In this document: piece by piece, positions 34,931-43,989 of the stretch
How the letters are laid out: each line of letters starts with the position of its first letter
Numbering within the stretch: position 1 is the stretch's first letter
Assembly (NCBI RefSeq): GCF_009708175.1
Contig: NZ_WMBB01000005.1
Location: 434,001-498,000 of the forward strand
Reading direction: 5' to 3'
DNA from: Nocardia aurantiaca
GTDB lineage: Bacteria > Actinomycetota > Actinomycetes > Mycobacteriales > Mycobacteriaceae
Length of the DNA: 64,000 nt
Program-made: the position numbers and the translations under genes
The notes under the pieces: generated by a model
Told to the model about the DNA's origin: nothing
The model's input: the letters and a program-made list of their open reading frames with translations, nothing else
Databases searched by the model: none

Positions 34931-36175
34931 TCAGGCCTTCGGGTAGAGGGCTTCACTCAGGCGTGGGACCGTCAGGGTGCGCTGCCACGGTCGTGCGCCG
35001 CCCGCCGCGAGGTAGCCCTCGATGAGGGTCGGGGCCTCGCCATTGGCGACCGACTTGGGCAGCCCGTCCCAGCACATGCGGCGCAGTAGGTCCGGGGTGA
35101 GCAGGTTCTCGACCGGGATCGACACCTCGGTGGACAGGTCGGTCATGGCCGCGCGGGCGAGCTGGAGACGCTCGGCGGCGGCCGGGTCGCGGCGCTCCCA
35201 GCGGTTGACCGGAGGCGGGCCGTCGAAGGGCTGGGTCAGCGGCGGGAGCTCGTTGTCGGGGAGGGCGCGGGCGCGCTCCACGGCGCCGAGCCATTCGCGG
35301 GAGTAGCGCCGCTGGCGGGGGCCGCCGAAGATCGGCAGGGTGCGCAGCTGGGCGATGGACCTGGGCTCGTTGGTGGCGGCGGCCACGATGGCCGAATCCG
35401 GGAGGATGCGGGCGGGGGCCACGTCGCGCAGGCGGGCCAGGCGGTCGCGGGTGATCCATAGTTCGCGGACGATCGCGAGTTGGCGGGTGCGGCGCAGGGT
35501 GTGGATGCCGGAGGTCCGCCGCCATCGGTCGGCCTTGGGCGCGGCCGGCTCGGCGGTGCGGACGTGCTCGAATTCCTCTGCGGCCCATTCGGATTTGCCC
35601 TGGTCGGCCAGATCCGCGGCGACCGCATCGCGCAGCTCGACGAGTAGCTCGACATCGAGGGCCGCGTAGTTGAGCCAGTCGTCGGGCAGCGGCCGGGTGG
35701 ACCAGTCGGCCGCGCCGTGGCCCTTGCGGAGCTCACGTCCGAGCAGCTTCTCCACCATGGCGGCCAGGCCCACCCGCTCGTAGCCCGCGAGGCGGCCGCC
35801 GAGTTCGGTGTCGAAGAGCTTGGCCGGATACAGCCCCAGTTCGGCCAGCCCGGGCAGGTCCTGATCGGCGGAGTGCAGCACCCATTCCAGGCCATTGATC
35901 GCCTCGGCGAGCGGGGAGAGGTCCCCGTCCACGGGAATCGGATCGATGAGGAAGCTGCCCGAACCCGCGCGCCGCAGCTGGATCAGGTAGGCGCGATTGG
36001 AGTAGCGGAAGCCGGAGGCGCGCTCGGCGTCCACCGCGAGCGGACCGGTGCCGGCGGCGAGCCGGCGGGCGGCCGCGGCCACTTCGGCGGCAGAGTCCAG
36101 TACCGGCGGTACACCGTCCACTGGCGCGAGCAACGGTACCGCGGCAGTGGCTTCGTGTTCATCTGGTACGGACAT
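34931..36175 (-). CDS. rnd: HRDC-domain ribonuclease D
   Basis: The ATG at 36175 gives MSVPDEHEATAAVPLLAPVD; the open frame upstream belongs to no known protein. The 414-residue enzyme is a DEDD-type 3'-5' exoribonuclease. Exo I is LAVDAERASGFRYSNRAYLIQ, Exo II HSADQDLPGLAELG, and Exo III DDWLNYAALDVELLVEL. An HRDC nucleic-acid-binding domain lies from about 225 to 300 (RQLAIVRELWITRDRLARLR). It probably trims stable RNA 3' ends. It corresponds to Rv2681. Confidence 0.93.
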   Translation of the reverse strand: MSVPDEHEATAAVPLLAPVDGVPPVLDSAAEVAAAARRLAAGTGPLAVDAERASGFRYSNRAYLIQLRRAGSGSFLIDPIPVDGDLSPLAEAINGLEWVLHSADQDLPGLAELGLYPAKLFDTELGGRLAGYERVGLAAMVEKLLGRELRKGHGAADWSTRPLPDDWLNYAALDVELLVELRDAVAADLADQGKSEWAAEEFEHVRTAEPAAPKADRWRRTSGIHTLRRTRQLAIVRELWITRDRLARLRDVAPARILPDSAIVAAATNEPRSIAQLRTLPIFGGPRQRRYSREWLGAVERARALPDNELPPLTQPFDGPPPVNRWERRDPAAAERLQLARAAMTDLSTEVSIPVENLLTPDLLRRMCWDGLPKSVANGEAPTLIEGYLAAGGARPWQRTLTVPRLSEALYPKA

Positions 36176-36377
36176 GGTCTTGAACTCTACGGGTAGGACA
36201 ATGGCGAGCCGCGTCACGTCGGTGAAACGACCGGCCGTGACACTGCGTCGGGCCATGGGGAATCGTACGCGGCGACCGTCGATTTCGTTGCAGTACAGAT
36301 GTTCTCGCAGGCGAGAGGGGATTTCCCGGCAGCGGGGGCGGGAATTCGGGGCTCGGCCGCCCCGATTTCGCACGCAA

Positions 36378-37013
36378 TTACTCGGTGCTCTCGTCCCGGC
36401 GCACGTCCAGCCGGGTGACCCCGGCGGGCGGCAGTCCGGCCGCGTACGCGAGCACCTCGCAGAAGGCCTCCACGTGCGGTCGCATGGCGGTGTCGGCGAC
36501 GGTCCAGGAGGCGCGCAGTTCGAGCTGATGCGCGCGCGGCGGACCGGCGATATCGCCGTAGCGCACCGAGCTGGTGGCGGTGACCGTGCCGCCCAGGGCG
36601 GTGAACGGGGTGCGCGAGTCCAGGGCGTCCACCAGCCAGCTCCAGGCCACCTCGGGCAGCAGCGGGTCGGCGGCGAGGGCCGAGTCGATGTCGGCCTGGA
36701 TGTAGGCGACCAAGCGGAACACTCCATGCCAGGCCTCCTGCCCGGCCGGGTCGTGCAGCAGGATCAGCCGGCCGAACGCGTCGCCCTCGGAGTCGACGGG
36801 CACCACATTCGTGTCAGGTCGCGTGACTTCCGCGCCGAGAGCGTAGGAATACGGGGCGAGGCGCTGCGGCGGGCGGATCGGTGCCAGCTCGATTCGAGGA
36901 TGCACAGATGCGGTTCCCATGGCCTCGACCGCGGCGCGGAACCGGGCTGGTTCTTCGGGCTCCGGGGTCGGGGCAGCGCCGTCGCGAAAGTCGAGCGGTG
37001 TCACGAATGGCAC
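36378..37013 (-). CDS. DUF3000 family protein
   Basis: The 211-residue soluble protein (Rv2680 family, from memory) starts with GTG 37013 and reads MPFVTPLDFRDGAAPTPEPE, then a conserved region (FRAAVEAMGTASVHPRIELA through GVTRLDVRRDESTE). It has no signal peptide or catalytic signature. It lies upstream of rnd on the same strand with 202 bases between, and is divergent from hemE. The function is unknown; its place between rnd and the heme genes is conserved. Confidence 0.9.
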   Translation of the reverse strand: MPFVTPLDFRDGAAPTPEPEEPARFRAAVEAMGTASVHPRIELAPIRPPQRLAPYSYALGAEVTRPDTNVVPVDSEGDAFGRLILLHDPAGQEAWHGVFRLVAYIQADIDSALAADPLLPEVAWSWLVDALDSRTPFTALGGTVTATSSVRYGDIAGPPRAHQLELRASWTVADTAMRPHVEAFCEVLAYAAGLPPAGVTRLDVRRDESTE

Positions 37014-37063
37014 CGTAGACCTCTCGGGTGCCCAGTAGTGCGAGGCGCGCCGCCGGGCCCCTT

Positions 37064-37069
37064 TACGAT
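37064..37069 (+). promoter_or_regulatory. Leaderless-type -10 box before hemE
   Basis: TACGAT fits TANNNT and ends 5-8 bases before the GTG 37075 and ATG 37078 starts of hemE. Transcription would begin at or within a few bases of the start codon. No ribosome-binding site is seen there, consistent with a leaderless transcript. Confidence 0.5.
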
Positions 37070-37077
37070 GGGCGGTG

Positions 37078-38145
37078 ATGAGTACTCATACCCGCCGCCC
37101 GCTGACCGATGCCCCGTTCCTCGCCGCCGCCACCGGTGGCGTGCCGCATCGGCGTCCGGTGTGGTTCATGAGGCAGGCGGGTCGGTCCCTTCCGGAGTAT
37201 CGGGAGGTGCGCGCCGGAATCGGCATGCTGGAGTCGTGCTTCGATCCGGAGCTGGTGTGTGAGATCACCATGCAGCCCGTCCGCCGCCACCGGGTGGACG
37301 CGGCAATCCTGTTCTCGGACATCGTGGTTCCGCTCAAGGCCGCCGGGATCGATCTCGATATCGTGGCGGGTGTCGGCCCGGTGGTCACGAATCCCGTGCG
37401 CACGGTCGCCGATGTGCGCGCGCTGCCGCGCCTGCGCGCCGAGGAGGTGGGCGCGGTCACCGCGGGTGTGAAGCTGCTGCTCGACGCGCTCGGCGACACC
37501 CCGCTCATCGGATTCGCCGGTGCCCCATTCACTTTGGCGTCCTACCTGGTCGAGGGCGGTCCGAGCAAGAATCACGAGCGCACCAAGGCGATGATGCTCG
37601 CCGATCCCGAGACCTGGCACCAGTTGCTGGGCGTGCTCACCGACATCACCATCGAGTTCTTGTGCGCGCAGATCGACGCGGGCGTGGACGCGGTCCAGGT
37701 GTTCGACTCCTGGGCGGGCGCGCTGAGCCTGGCGCAATACCGGAAATACGTTCTGCCGCACTCGGAACGGGTCTTCGCCGAGATCGCCTCGGCGGGCATT
37801 CCGCGCATCCACTTCGGTGTCGGCACCGGAGAACTGTTGGGCGCCATGGGCGAAGCCGGCGCGGATGTCGTCGGCGTGGACTGGCGGATTCCGCTGACCG
37901 AGGCAGCGCGCCGCGTCGGCCCCGGAAAAGCGTTGCAGGGCAACCTCGATCCGGCCGTGCTCTTCGCAGGTTCCGCGGCCATCGAATCCGAGGTGCGCCG
38001 CATCGCCCGCGAGGCCGACGAGGCGATCGCCTTGGGCGCCAAGGGCCATATTTTCAACCTCGGCCACGGCGTGCTCCCCAACACCGACCCGGGCGTCATC
38101 ACCGAAACCGTCGCCCTGATCCACAGCCTCCCCGCCCCGCTCTGA
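37078..38145 (+). CDS. hemE: Uroporphyrinogen decarboxylase
   Basis: The 355-residue enzyme removes four carboxyl groups from uroporphyrinogen III to give coproporphyrinogen III. The signature [20 protein letters not shown] with the catalytic Arg residues is near the N-terminus. [17 protein letters not shown] and [20 protein letters not shown] with the active-site Asp follow, and the end [17 protein letters not shown] carries the conserved His. GTG 37075 and ATG 37078 are both possible starts. It is the first of three heme genes here with hemG and hemQ. Confidence 0.97.
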   Translation: MSTHTRRPLTDAPFLAAATGGVPHRRPVWFMRQAGRSLPEYREVRAGIGMLESCFDPELVCEITMQPVRRHRVDAAILFSDIVVPLKAAGIDLDIVAGVGPVVTNPVRTVADVRALPRLRAEEVGAVTAGVKLLLDALGDTPLIGFAGAPFTLASYLVEGGPSKNHERTKAMMLADPETWHQLLGVLTDITIEFLCAQIDAGVDAVQVFDSWAGALSLAQYRKYVLPHSERVFAEIASAGIPRIHFGVGTGELLGAMGEAGADVVGVDWRIPLTEAARRVGPGKALQGNLDPAVLFAGSAAIESEVRRIAREADEAIALGAKGHIFNLGHGVLPNTDPGVITETVALIHSLPAPL

Positions 38146-38579
38146 GCCAGGCCCTCGTCCCGCGCGGGAACGAAAACCATGCGGGAGCGACAACTCGTCG
38201 GCGTCGTCTCGCCGCGGGGGCGCAAGAGCAGGGCGCGTCGCCGAGAATCGCGGATCGAGTTCGGACCTGAAGAGTCGGATGAGATCAGACGGGCCGTCCC
38301 GAGGGCGCGGTGATGATTTTGCGCGGCGTCGGTCACGTTTCGGCGGGGTCCTGTCCGCGCGGGGAGATGCCCGGCTGTCACCTCGGCCTGCGAAAGGCCA
38401 GGTGAGAGTGGATTGCCGGGTGGCTGGACGGGGGTCCTTGGCGGCCGGGCCGGGCGCGGGTGGCCCTGGGCCGCGGGAGTAGGTTGGCGGGAGCGACTCG
38501 TCGTCGAGGTGCGGGTCGCGGGCCGCGGATACGCGGATGGTGTGACCGCGGCCGATCACGAGGTGACGAGGAGTGGTCG
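38146..38579. other. Intergenic gap between hemE and hemG
   Basis: The 434 bases hold no gene that can be supported. A basic 44-codon frame from ATG 38180 lacks a ribosome-binding site. AGGAG at 38568-38572 belongs to hemG. No clear hairpin or operator was seen. Confidence 0.45.
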
Positions 38580-39926
38580 ATGCGGGTCGCGGTTGTCGGT
38601 GGTGGCATCAGTGGGCTGGTGGCGGCGTATCGGCTGCGGAAGGCGTTGGGGGAGTCGGCGGAGCTGGTTCTGGTGGAGCGCCGGGATCGGGTCGGGGGGA
38701 TCCTGCGGACCGTCGAGATCGAGGGCGATCCGGTCGATCTGGGGGCCGAGGCTTTTGTAGGGCGGCGGCCCGAGATTCCGGAATTGATGCGGGAGCTCGG
38801 GATCGACGAGCAGTTGGTGTATCCGGCGGGGAAGCGGCCGCTGGTGTGGTCGGAGGGGGCCGGGCATCGGTTGCCGGAGCGGACGCTGATGGGGATTCCC
38901 GCCGCCGCGGAATCGGTGGCGGGACTGGTGGATGCGCGGACCTTGGCCGCCATCGAGGAGGAGCCGTCCCGGCCGCTGCACTGGGAAGTCGGCGCGGATG
39001 TGTCGGTGGGGGAGCTGGTGCGGGATCGGTTCGGGGAGCAGGTTGTTCGCCGCAGTGTCGACCCGCTTCTCGGCGGAGTCTATGCCGGACTTGCGGATTC
39101 GATCGGGGTGCGCGCCGCGCTGCCGACCTTGGCCGCCGCGCTGGATCAGGGCGCGGCCAGTCTCACCCGGGCGGTGTCCGATGCCTTGCCGCCGCCGAGT
39201 GCGACCCCGGTCTTCGGCGGCCTCCGCGACGGCTACCGGGTCCTGCTGGACGCTCTGCGCGCGGCCGCCGATGTGAAGTCCGAAATCGGCACGGCCGCAA
39301 CCGGTCTCACTCGCACGGCGAATGGCTGGCGTCTGGATCCGGTCGGCGAGGTGGACGCCGTGATTCTCGCGACCCCCGCCCCGGTGACCGCCGAACTGCT
39401 GCGCGCGGTGGCCCCGCGAGCCTCGGAACTCGCCGCCGGCATCGAGCTGGCCTCCTCGGCCGTCGTGGCCCTGGCCCTCCCGGCCGAGACGGCCCTGCCC
39501 GATAATTCGGGCATCCTGGTGGCCACCGGTGAACCGTTGCGCGCCAAGGCTTTCACTCTCTCGAGCCGCAAATGGCCCCACCTCGCCGCCCGCGGGGTCG
39601 CCCTGGTCCGCGCCTCGTTCGGCCGCTTCGGCGACGACTCGCCGCTGTCCTGGCCCGACGCCGATCTCGTCACCGCCGCCGTCGAGGACCTCGCCACCGT
39701 CACCGGTGCGGAGATCCGGCCGCTGCGCACGGTGGTCCAGCGCTGGCCCGGCGGCCTCCCGCAGTACGCGCCCGGCCACACCACCCGCATCGCCGAGCTG
39801 CGTTCGGCCACAGCCGATCTCCCCGGTCTGGCCCTGGCCGGCGCCTACCTCGACGGCGTCGGCGTCCCCGCCTGCGCCGCCACCGGCACCGACGCCGCCG
39901 CCCACATCATCGACCACTTCGGCTGA
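38580..39926 (+). CDS. hemG: Coproporphyrinogen/protoporphyrinogen oxidase (HemG/HemY/CgoX)
   Basis: The 448-residue FAD enzyme starts with MRVAVVGGGISGLVAAYRLR, the GxGxxG flavin loop, followed by LVLVERRDRVGGILRTVEIE. The C-terminal flavin-binding stretch is GLALAGAYLDGVGVPACAATG. In actinobacteria this enzyme works mainly on coproporphyrinogen III, and HemQ acts last, so the neighbourhood supports the coproporphyrin route. ATG 38580 follows AGGAG by 7 bases. It is cotranscribed with nothing obvious downstream, since the next gene is convergent. Confidence 0.94.
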   Translation: MRVAVVGGGISGLVAAYRLRKALGESAELVLVERRDRVGGILRTVEIEGDPVDLGAEAFVGRRPEIPELMRELGIDEQLVYPAGKRPLVWSEGAGHRLPERTLMGIPAAAESVAGLVDARTLAAIEEEPSRPLHWEVGADVSVGELVRDRFGEQVVRRSVDPLLGGVYAGLADSIGVRAALPTLAAALDQGAASLTRAVSDALPPPSATPVFGGLRDGYRVLLDALRAAADVKSEIGTAATGLTRTANGWRLDPVGEVDAVILATPAPVTAELLRAVAPRASELAAGIELASSAVVALALPAETALPDNSGILVATGEPLRAKAFTLSSRKWPHLAARGVALVRASFGRFGDDSPLSWPDADLVTAAVEDLATVTGAEIRPLRTVVQRWPGGLPQYAPGHTTRIAELRSATADLPGLALAGAYLDGVGVPACAATGTDAAAHIIDHFG

Positions 39927-39942
39927 CCACGTCGACGGTCAT

Positions 39943-40031
39943 CGACCGGCTTCGGCCGGACCGTGTGACGCCGCGCCGTGGGCCTTCGACCGCCTTCGGC
40001 CAGATGGCGTGGCGCTCTGCCGGGGGGCCTT
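39943..40031. repeat. Degenerate tandem repeat downstream of hemG
   Basis: Two units of 44-45 bp (39943-39986 and 39987-40031) share CGACC-CTTCGGCC at the start and GGGCCTT at the end, with scattered differences between. A shorter related piece (CGACCACTTCGGC) lies at the 3' end of hemG itself (39911 on). This suggests duplication of the gene's terminal sequence. Confidence 0.55.
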
Positions 40032-40097
40032 CGACTACCGGGATGCTGTGCGACGGTGCGTTGTTCGCGTCGTCCGGCCCGCGCATCGGGACGTCGA

Positions 40098-41048
40098 TCA
40101 GCGGGCTACCAGGTCGATCGGGTCGGTGTTGGCGCCGCAGATGATCACGGCGACGCGTTCGCCGGGGGCTGGGACGTAGGCGCCGGACAGCAGGGCGGCC
40201 AGCGCGGCGGCGGCGGCGTGCTCCACGGCGAGCCGGCGGCAGTCCCACAGGGTTCGGCGAGCGGCGATGATCTGCTTGTCGGTGACGAGGACCGAGCGGA
40301 CATCGCCCTCCGCCGCGGCGGACAGCGCCATGGGGGTGACTCGGCGCGCGCCGAGGGAATCGGCTGCGACGGAGTCGATCTCGACGTCGACAGTTTCACC
40401 GGCCTCGAGGGCGGCGTTGAAGGCGCGGCAGCGCTCGGGCTCGACCGCCACCACTCGCACGCCATGATGGTTGGCGGACACCGTGATTCCGGTGAGCAGC
40501 CCGCCACCGCCGACCGCGACCACCACGGTGTCGAGACCGGGCAACTGCGCGACGATTTCGTCCAGCAGGGTGCCCGCGCCCGCCGCGATATAGGGGTCGT
40601 TGTAGGCGTGTGAGCGCAGCGCGCCGCTGGTCGCGGCATAGCGCTCGCATTCGGCGGCCGCGTCGGCGTAGGCGTCGCCGCCGCACAGCACCTGCGCCCC
40701 CAGCGCCCGCAGCCGTGACACCTTCACCGCGGGCGCGGAGTCGGGCAGGAAGACGGTGGCTGTCGAGTCCACCAGTCGCGCCGCCCACGCGCACGCCACG
40801 CCCGCGTTCCCGCCGGAGGCGATGGTGATCCCCACCTTCGGCAGCAGCCCCTGTTCCCGCTGTGCCAGTGCGAAATTCGCCGCGCCGCGCGCCTTGAAGC
40901 TGCCGGTGTGCTGCATGTGCTCCAGCGCGAGCCAGACCTCCCCCGCGATCGGGACGGTGTCGGCGTCCGCCCGGGCCGCCACCACCGGCCGGGTATAGCC
41001 GGAGATACGTTCCGCTGCCGCTGTCACCTCGGCATATGTCGGATGCAC
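40098..41048 (-). CDS. Threonine/serine dehydratase-like PLP enzyme
   Basis: GTG 41048 (MHPTYAEVTAAAERISGYTR) is preferred over the longer frame from 41105. The 316-residue protein is fold type II PLP-dependent. The cofactor Lys is in EHMQHTGSFKARGAANF, the substrate loop is ASGGNAGVACAW, and the PLP phosphate loop is VVAVGGGGLLTGI. It resembles catabolic threonine dehydratases or serine/threonine racemases without an ACT domain. It probably makes 2-oxobutanoate and ammonia, but the true substrate is open. Confidence 0.87.
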   Translation of the reverse strand: MHPTYAEVTAAAERISGYTRPVVAARADADTVPIAGEVWLALEHMQHTGSFKARGAANFALAQREQGLLPKVGITIASGGNAGVACAWAARLVDSTATVFLPDSAPAVKVSRLRALGAQVLCGGDAYADAAAECERYAATSGALRSHAYNDPYIAAGAGTLLDEIVAQLPGLDTVVVAVGGGGLLTGITVSANHHGVRVVAVEPERCRAFNAALEAGETVDVEIDSVAADSLGARRVTPMALSAAAEGDVRSVLVTDKQIIAARRTLWDCRRLAVEHAAAAALAALLSGAYVPAPGERVAVIICGANTDPIDLVAR

Positions 41049-41280
41049 GTGTGCTTCTTTCGTTCCCGTGGCTGATTGGCGTCCGGCCGAGTGGCCCTCC
41101 GTCACGGCCTGCGGGACACGCCCGGGCCGATCGACCCCCTTGGCAGCCTAACGGCCGACGCCGTTTTCCACGCCGGATCGTGTCGGCTCAGCGCCTCCCG
41201 GGCAGTCGCTGTGAGCTGAATCACCATGTCCGCCGTGCCCCATTTCGGGCGCGCTTCGGCGCAGTGGCACGATGGGGGCC

Positions 41281-41976
41281 ATGGCGCGACTCGACTATAA
41301 GGCCCTCAACGACACCATCCGCTACCTCATGTTCTCGGTGTTCCAGGTGGAGCCCGGCGTGCTCGGCGAGGATCGCCAGGCGGCGATCAAGCAGGCGCGG
41401 GCCTTCTTCGATTCGCTCGAGGAGCGCGGCGTGGTGGTGCGCGGCATCTACGACGTCGCCGGCCTGCGCGCCGACGCCGACTTCATGATCTGGTGGCACG
41501 CGGAGAAGATCGAGGATCTGCAGGCCGCCTACGCCGACTTCCGCCGCACCACCGAGCTGGGCGAGGCCTCCACTCCGGTCTGGAGCAATGCCGCCCTGCA
41601 CCGACCGGCCGAGTTCAACAAGTCCCACATCCCCGCCTTCCTCGCGGGTGAGGAGCCGGGCAACTACATCTGCGTCTACCCGTTCGTGCGCTCCTACGAC
41701 TGGTACCTGCTGCCCGACGAAGAGCGCCGCAAGATGCTGGCCGATCACGGCAAGGAGGCCCGCGACTATCCGGACGTGCGCGCCAACACCGTGGCGTCCT
41801 TCGCCCTGGGCGATTACGAGTGGATCCTCGCCTTCGAGGCCCCCGAGCTGCACCGCATCGTGGACCTCATGCGCGATCTGCGCGCTACCGAGGCGCGTCG
41901 CCATGTGCGCGAGGAGGTTCCGTTCTTCACCGGCCCGCGGGTGGAGCTCGAGCAGCTCATGGCCGCACTGCCGTAA
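41281..41976 (+). CDS. hemQ: Coproheme decarboxylase HemQ (chlorite dismutase family)
   Basis: The 231-residue enzyme makes the last step of the coproporphyrin pathway, turning coproheme into heme b with peroxide. ATG 41281 gives [20 protein letters not shown]. Conserved parts are [40 protein letters not shown] with the reactive Tyr, and the proximal-His region [19 protein letters not shown]. It lies downstream of hemE-hemG with a convergent gene between. A 28-bp palindrome separates it from msrB. Confidence 0.96.
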   Translation: MARLDYKALNDTIRYLMFSVFQVEPGVLGEDRQAAIKQARAFFDSLEERGVVVRGIYDVAGLRADADFMIWWHAEKIEDLQAAYADFRRTTELGEASTPVWSNAALHRPAEFNKSHIPAFLAGEEPGNYICVYPFVRSYDWYLLPDEERRKMLADHGKEARDYPDVRANTVASFALGDYEWILAFEAPELHRIVDLMRDLRATEARRHVREEVPFFTGPRVELEQLMAALP

Positions 41977-42074
41977 GGCGATCCGACCTGGAATGCGATC
42001 GGGTCCGGGCGCATACCGCGGCCGGGCCCGATATCGTTCGCCGGATGGTAGCTGGCGTTCTGCCCGCATAATTC

Positions 42075-42102
42075 GGGGCATGCGCGAATTCGCGCATGCC
42101 CC
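42075..42102. terminator. Bidirectional terminator between hemQ and msrB
   Basis: A perfect 14+14 bp palindrome (arms GGGGCATGCGCGAA / TTCGCGCATGCCCC) is followed by TTAGTGTTTC. It lies in the convergent gap, 17 bases from the msrB stop. A weaker hairpin with a G-T pair is nearby at about 41998-42030. Confidence 0.75.
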
Positions 42103-42118
42103 TTAGTGTTTCTGCGAC

Positions 42119-42580
42119 TCACTCAGCTGCGCTGTCCGAGGGGTGCAATCGGAGCGAGATCGAGTTGATGCAGTAGCGCTTGTCCGTGGGCGTGGGATAT
42201 CCCTCGCCCTCGAACACGTGCCCCAGATGACTGTGGCAGTTGGCGCACAGCACCTCGACGCGCCGCATGCCCAGTGAGTTGTCCTCCCGCAGCAGCACCG
42301 CCTCCGATCCGGCCGGATCGAAGAACGATGGCCAGCCGCAGTGCGAGTGGAATTTCTCGGTGCTGCGGAACAATTCGGCCCCGCAGGCCCGGCAGGAGTA
42401 GACGCCCTCGGTCTCGGTGTCGGTGTATTCGCCCGTGAACGCCCGCTCGGTGCCGGCTTCGCGCAGCACCCGGTACTCGTCCGGGGTCAGCTTGGCCCGC
42501 CACTGCTGCGGGGTCAGCTGGATGCGCGGGGCGGGCAGCTTCTCGGTCCCCGTTGTCGATGTATCAGCATCGGAACTCAT
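42119..42580 (-). CDS. msrB: Peptide-methionine (R)-S-oxide reductase
   Basis: The 153-residue enzyme repairs methionine R-sulfoxide. Two Cys pairs hold the structural zinc (CRAC and CANC). The segment FHSHCGWPSFFDP and the catalytic Cys in DKRYCINSISLRL are both present. It starts MSSDADTSTTGTEKLPAPRI only nine bases after the aftC stop, so it is the last gene of a ribD-hydrolase-aftC-msrB operon on the minus strand. The same order is recalled for Rv2671-Rv2674. Confidence 0.96.
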   Translation of the reverse strand: MSSDADTSTTGTEKLPAPRIQLTPQQWRAKLTPDEYRVLREAGTERAFTGEYTDTETEGVYSCRACGAELFRSTEKFHSHCGWPSFFDPAGSEAVLLREDNSLGMRRVEVLCANCHSHLGHVFEGEGYPTPTDKRYCINSISLRLHPSDSAAE

Positions 42581-42589
42581 GGTTCCACG

Positions 42590-43891
42590 CTAGTACGCGG
42601 CACCGGCCTTGGTGCGCGCGGCGACGGCGGGCTCGGAGTCCTCGGGGGACCATTCCGGGTGCATCCACGCCGGATCCAGCGACGTGCCGGGCTGCAGCCG
42701 GCCCTCGCGCTTGGCGGCCAGGTAGCGGTCGCCGAGCACGCAGAACGCCACGATGAGCAGCAGCGCCCAGCCGAAGGTGGTGCGCAGGTACTCGAGTTCG
42801 CGGCCGATGTGCTGCCAGCGGTCCGACAGCCACTTGTCGTAGGACATGAATCCGAACACCGCCACCCAGGCGGGCCAGTTGCGCATCACCGAGTTGCGCA
42901 GCACCACGGTCATCAGCAGCGGGAAGAGGAACATCGAGTAGTACATCTGGCCCAGCGGGCCGAGCAGCAGCACCGTGGTGATCATGATGCCGGCGGAGGT
43001 GCAGACGAAGAACACTTCGTCGTCGCGGTAGTACCGGTACAGCAGCCACAGCGTGATCGCCACCATGGCGGCCAGGGTGAGGCGGATGGTCCAGACCAGC
43101 CAGTCGGCCACACCGTAGTACGCGCCGTTGCCGACGATGGCGCTGTTGAAGTAGTCGCGCGACTCCGATAGGTACGGCAGCGTGTGCGTCCAGAACTGCT
43201 TGTAGTCGACGATGAACGGCCAGGCGAGGAGGTTGAGCGCCACCGGGATTCCGAGTGCGGTGATGAACACCTTCCATTGCCCGCGGACCAGCGGGATCAA
43301 CAGCAGTGGCGCCAGCAGGGGTCCCTTGACGGCGATGGTCAGACCCAGTGCCGCACCGGCCCAGAGGTCCTTGCGCTGCAGGATGAGGTGCAGGAACGCG
43401 ACCATCATCAGGAACAGGCAGCCGTTGATGTTGGTGAAGACCAGCGTGTTGGTCACCGTCTCCGAGCTGAACATCGCGAGCAGCAGCGCCGGTGCGGCCA
43501 CGGTGTCGAGCGTGAAGTTGAACAGCTTCAGCAGCAGGTACCAGGCCAGCAGGATGGCGAGGGCGTTGACGATGATGAAGCACCATCGCGACTTCTCGGG
43601 GTCGATGACGGCCAGCGGTGAGATCAGCAGTGTTCCGCCGGGCGGGTACAGGTAGTGCGGGTCGGTCGTATTGTAGTTCTCGCCGTAGACGGCCCGATGG
43701 TTCAGAAACGCCAGCGAGGCGTTGTACACCGGCCGGAAGTCGTCGGTGATGTACCCGTTGACAGCCTTGATGAACACCCGGTTGAGCACGGTGAGTATCG
43801 CGATCGGCCACAGGGCGAAGTTCGCTACTTCGGCGGTGGTGCGAGCAGTGCGGGGCTCGAGCTGGCGAAGGAACACTCGGGCACGGTACAC
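42590..43891 (-). CDS. aftC: Alpha-(1->3)-arabinofuranosyltransferase AftC-like (GT-C fold, GT87-type)
   Basis: The 433-residue protein has about ten membrane helices. Near the first external loop it has GYITDDFRPVYNASLAFLNH; an Asp-Asp pair in this loop is the usual catalytic site of GT-C glycosyltransferases that use decaprenyl-phospho-arabinose. It corresponds to Rv2673 (AftC), which adds alpha-1,3 branches to arabinan in arabinogalactan and lipoarabinomannan. GTG 43891 gives MYRARVFLRQLEPRTARTT. Its presence supports a mycolate-type cell wall. Confidence 0.9.
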   Translation of the reverse strand: MYRARVFLRQLEPRTARTTAEVANFALWPIAILTVLNRVFIKAVNGYITDDFRPVYNASLAFLNHRAVYGENYNTTDPHYLYPPGGTLLISPLAVIDPEKSRWCFIIVNALAILLAWYLLLKLFNFTLDTVAAPALLLAMFSSETVTNTLVFTNINGCLFLMMVAFLHLILQRKDLWAGAALGLTIAVKGPLLAPLLLIPLVRGQWKVFITALGIPVALNLLAWPFIVDYKQFWTHTLPYLSESRDYFNSAIVGNGAYYGVADWLVWTIRLTLAAMVAITLWLLYRYYRDDEVFFVCTSAGIMITTVLLLGPLGQMYYSMFLFPLLMTVVLRNSVMRNWPAWVAVFGFMSYDKWLSDRWQHIGRELEYLRTTFGWALLLIVAFCVLGDRYLAAKREGRLQPGTSLDPAWMHPEWSPEDSEPAVAARTKAGAAY

Positions 43892-43989
43892 CGAAAGCCC
43901 CCGTCACACATGCGCCGACCCGTCTTTCGCGTCGTGTGGCGCACAGGAGACCAACTGGTCGGATCATCCCCCTAACCTGCCCCGAACGA

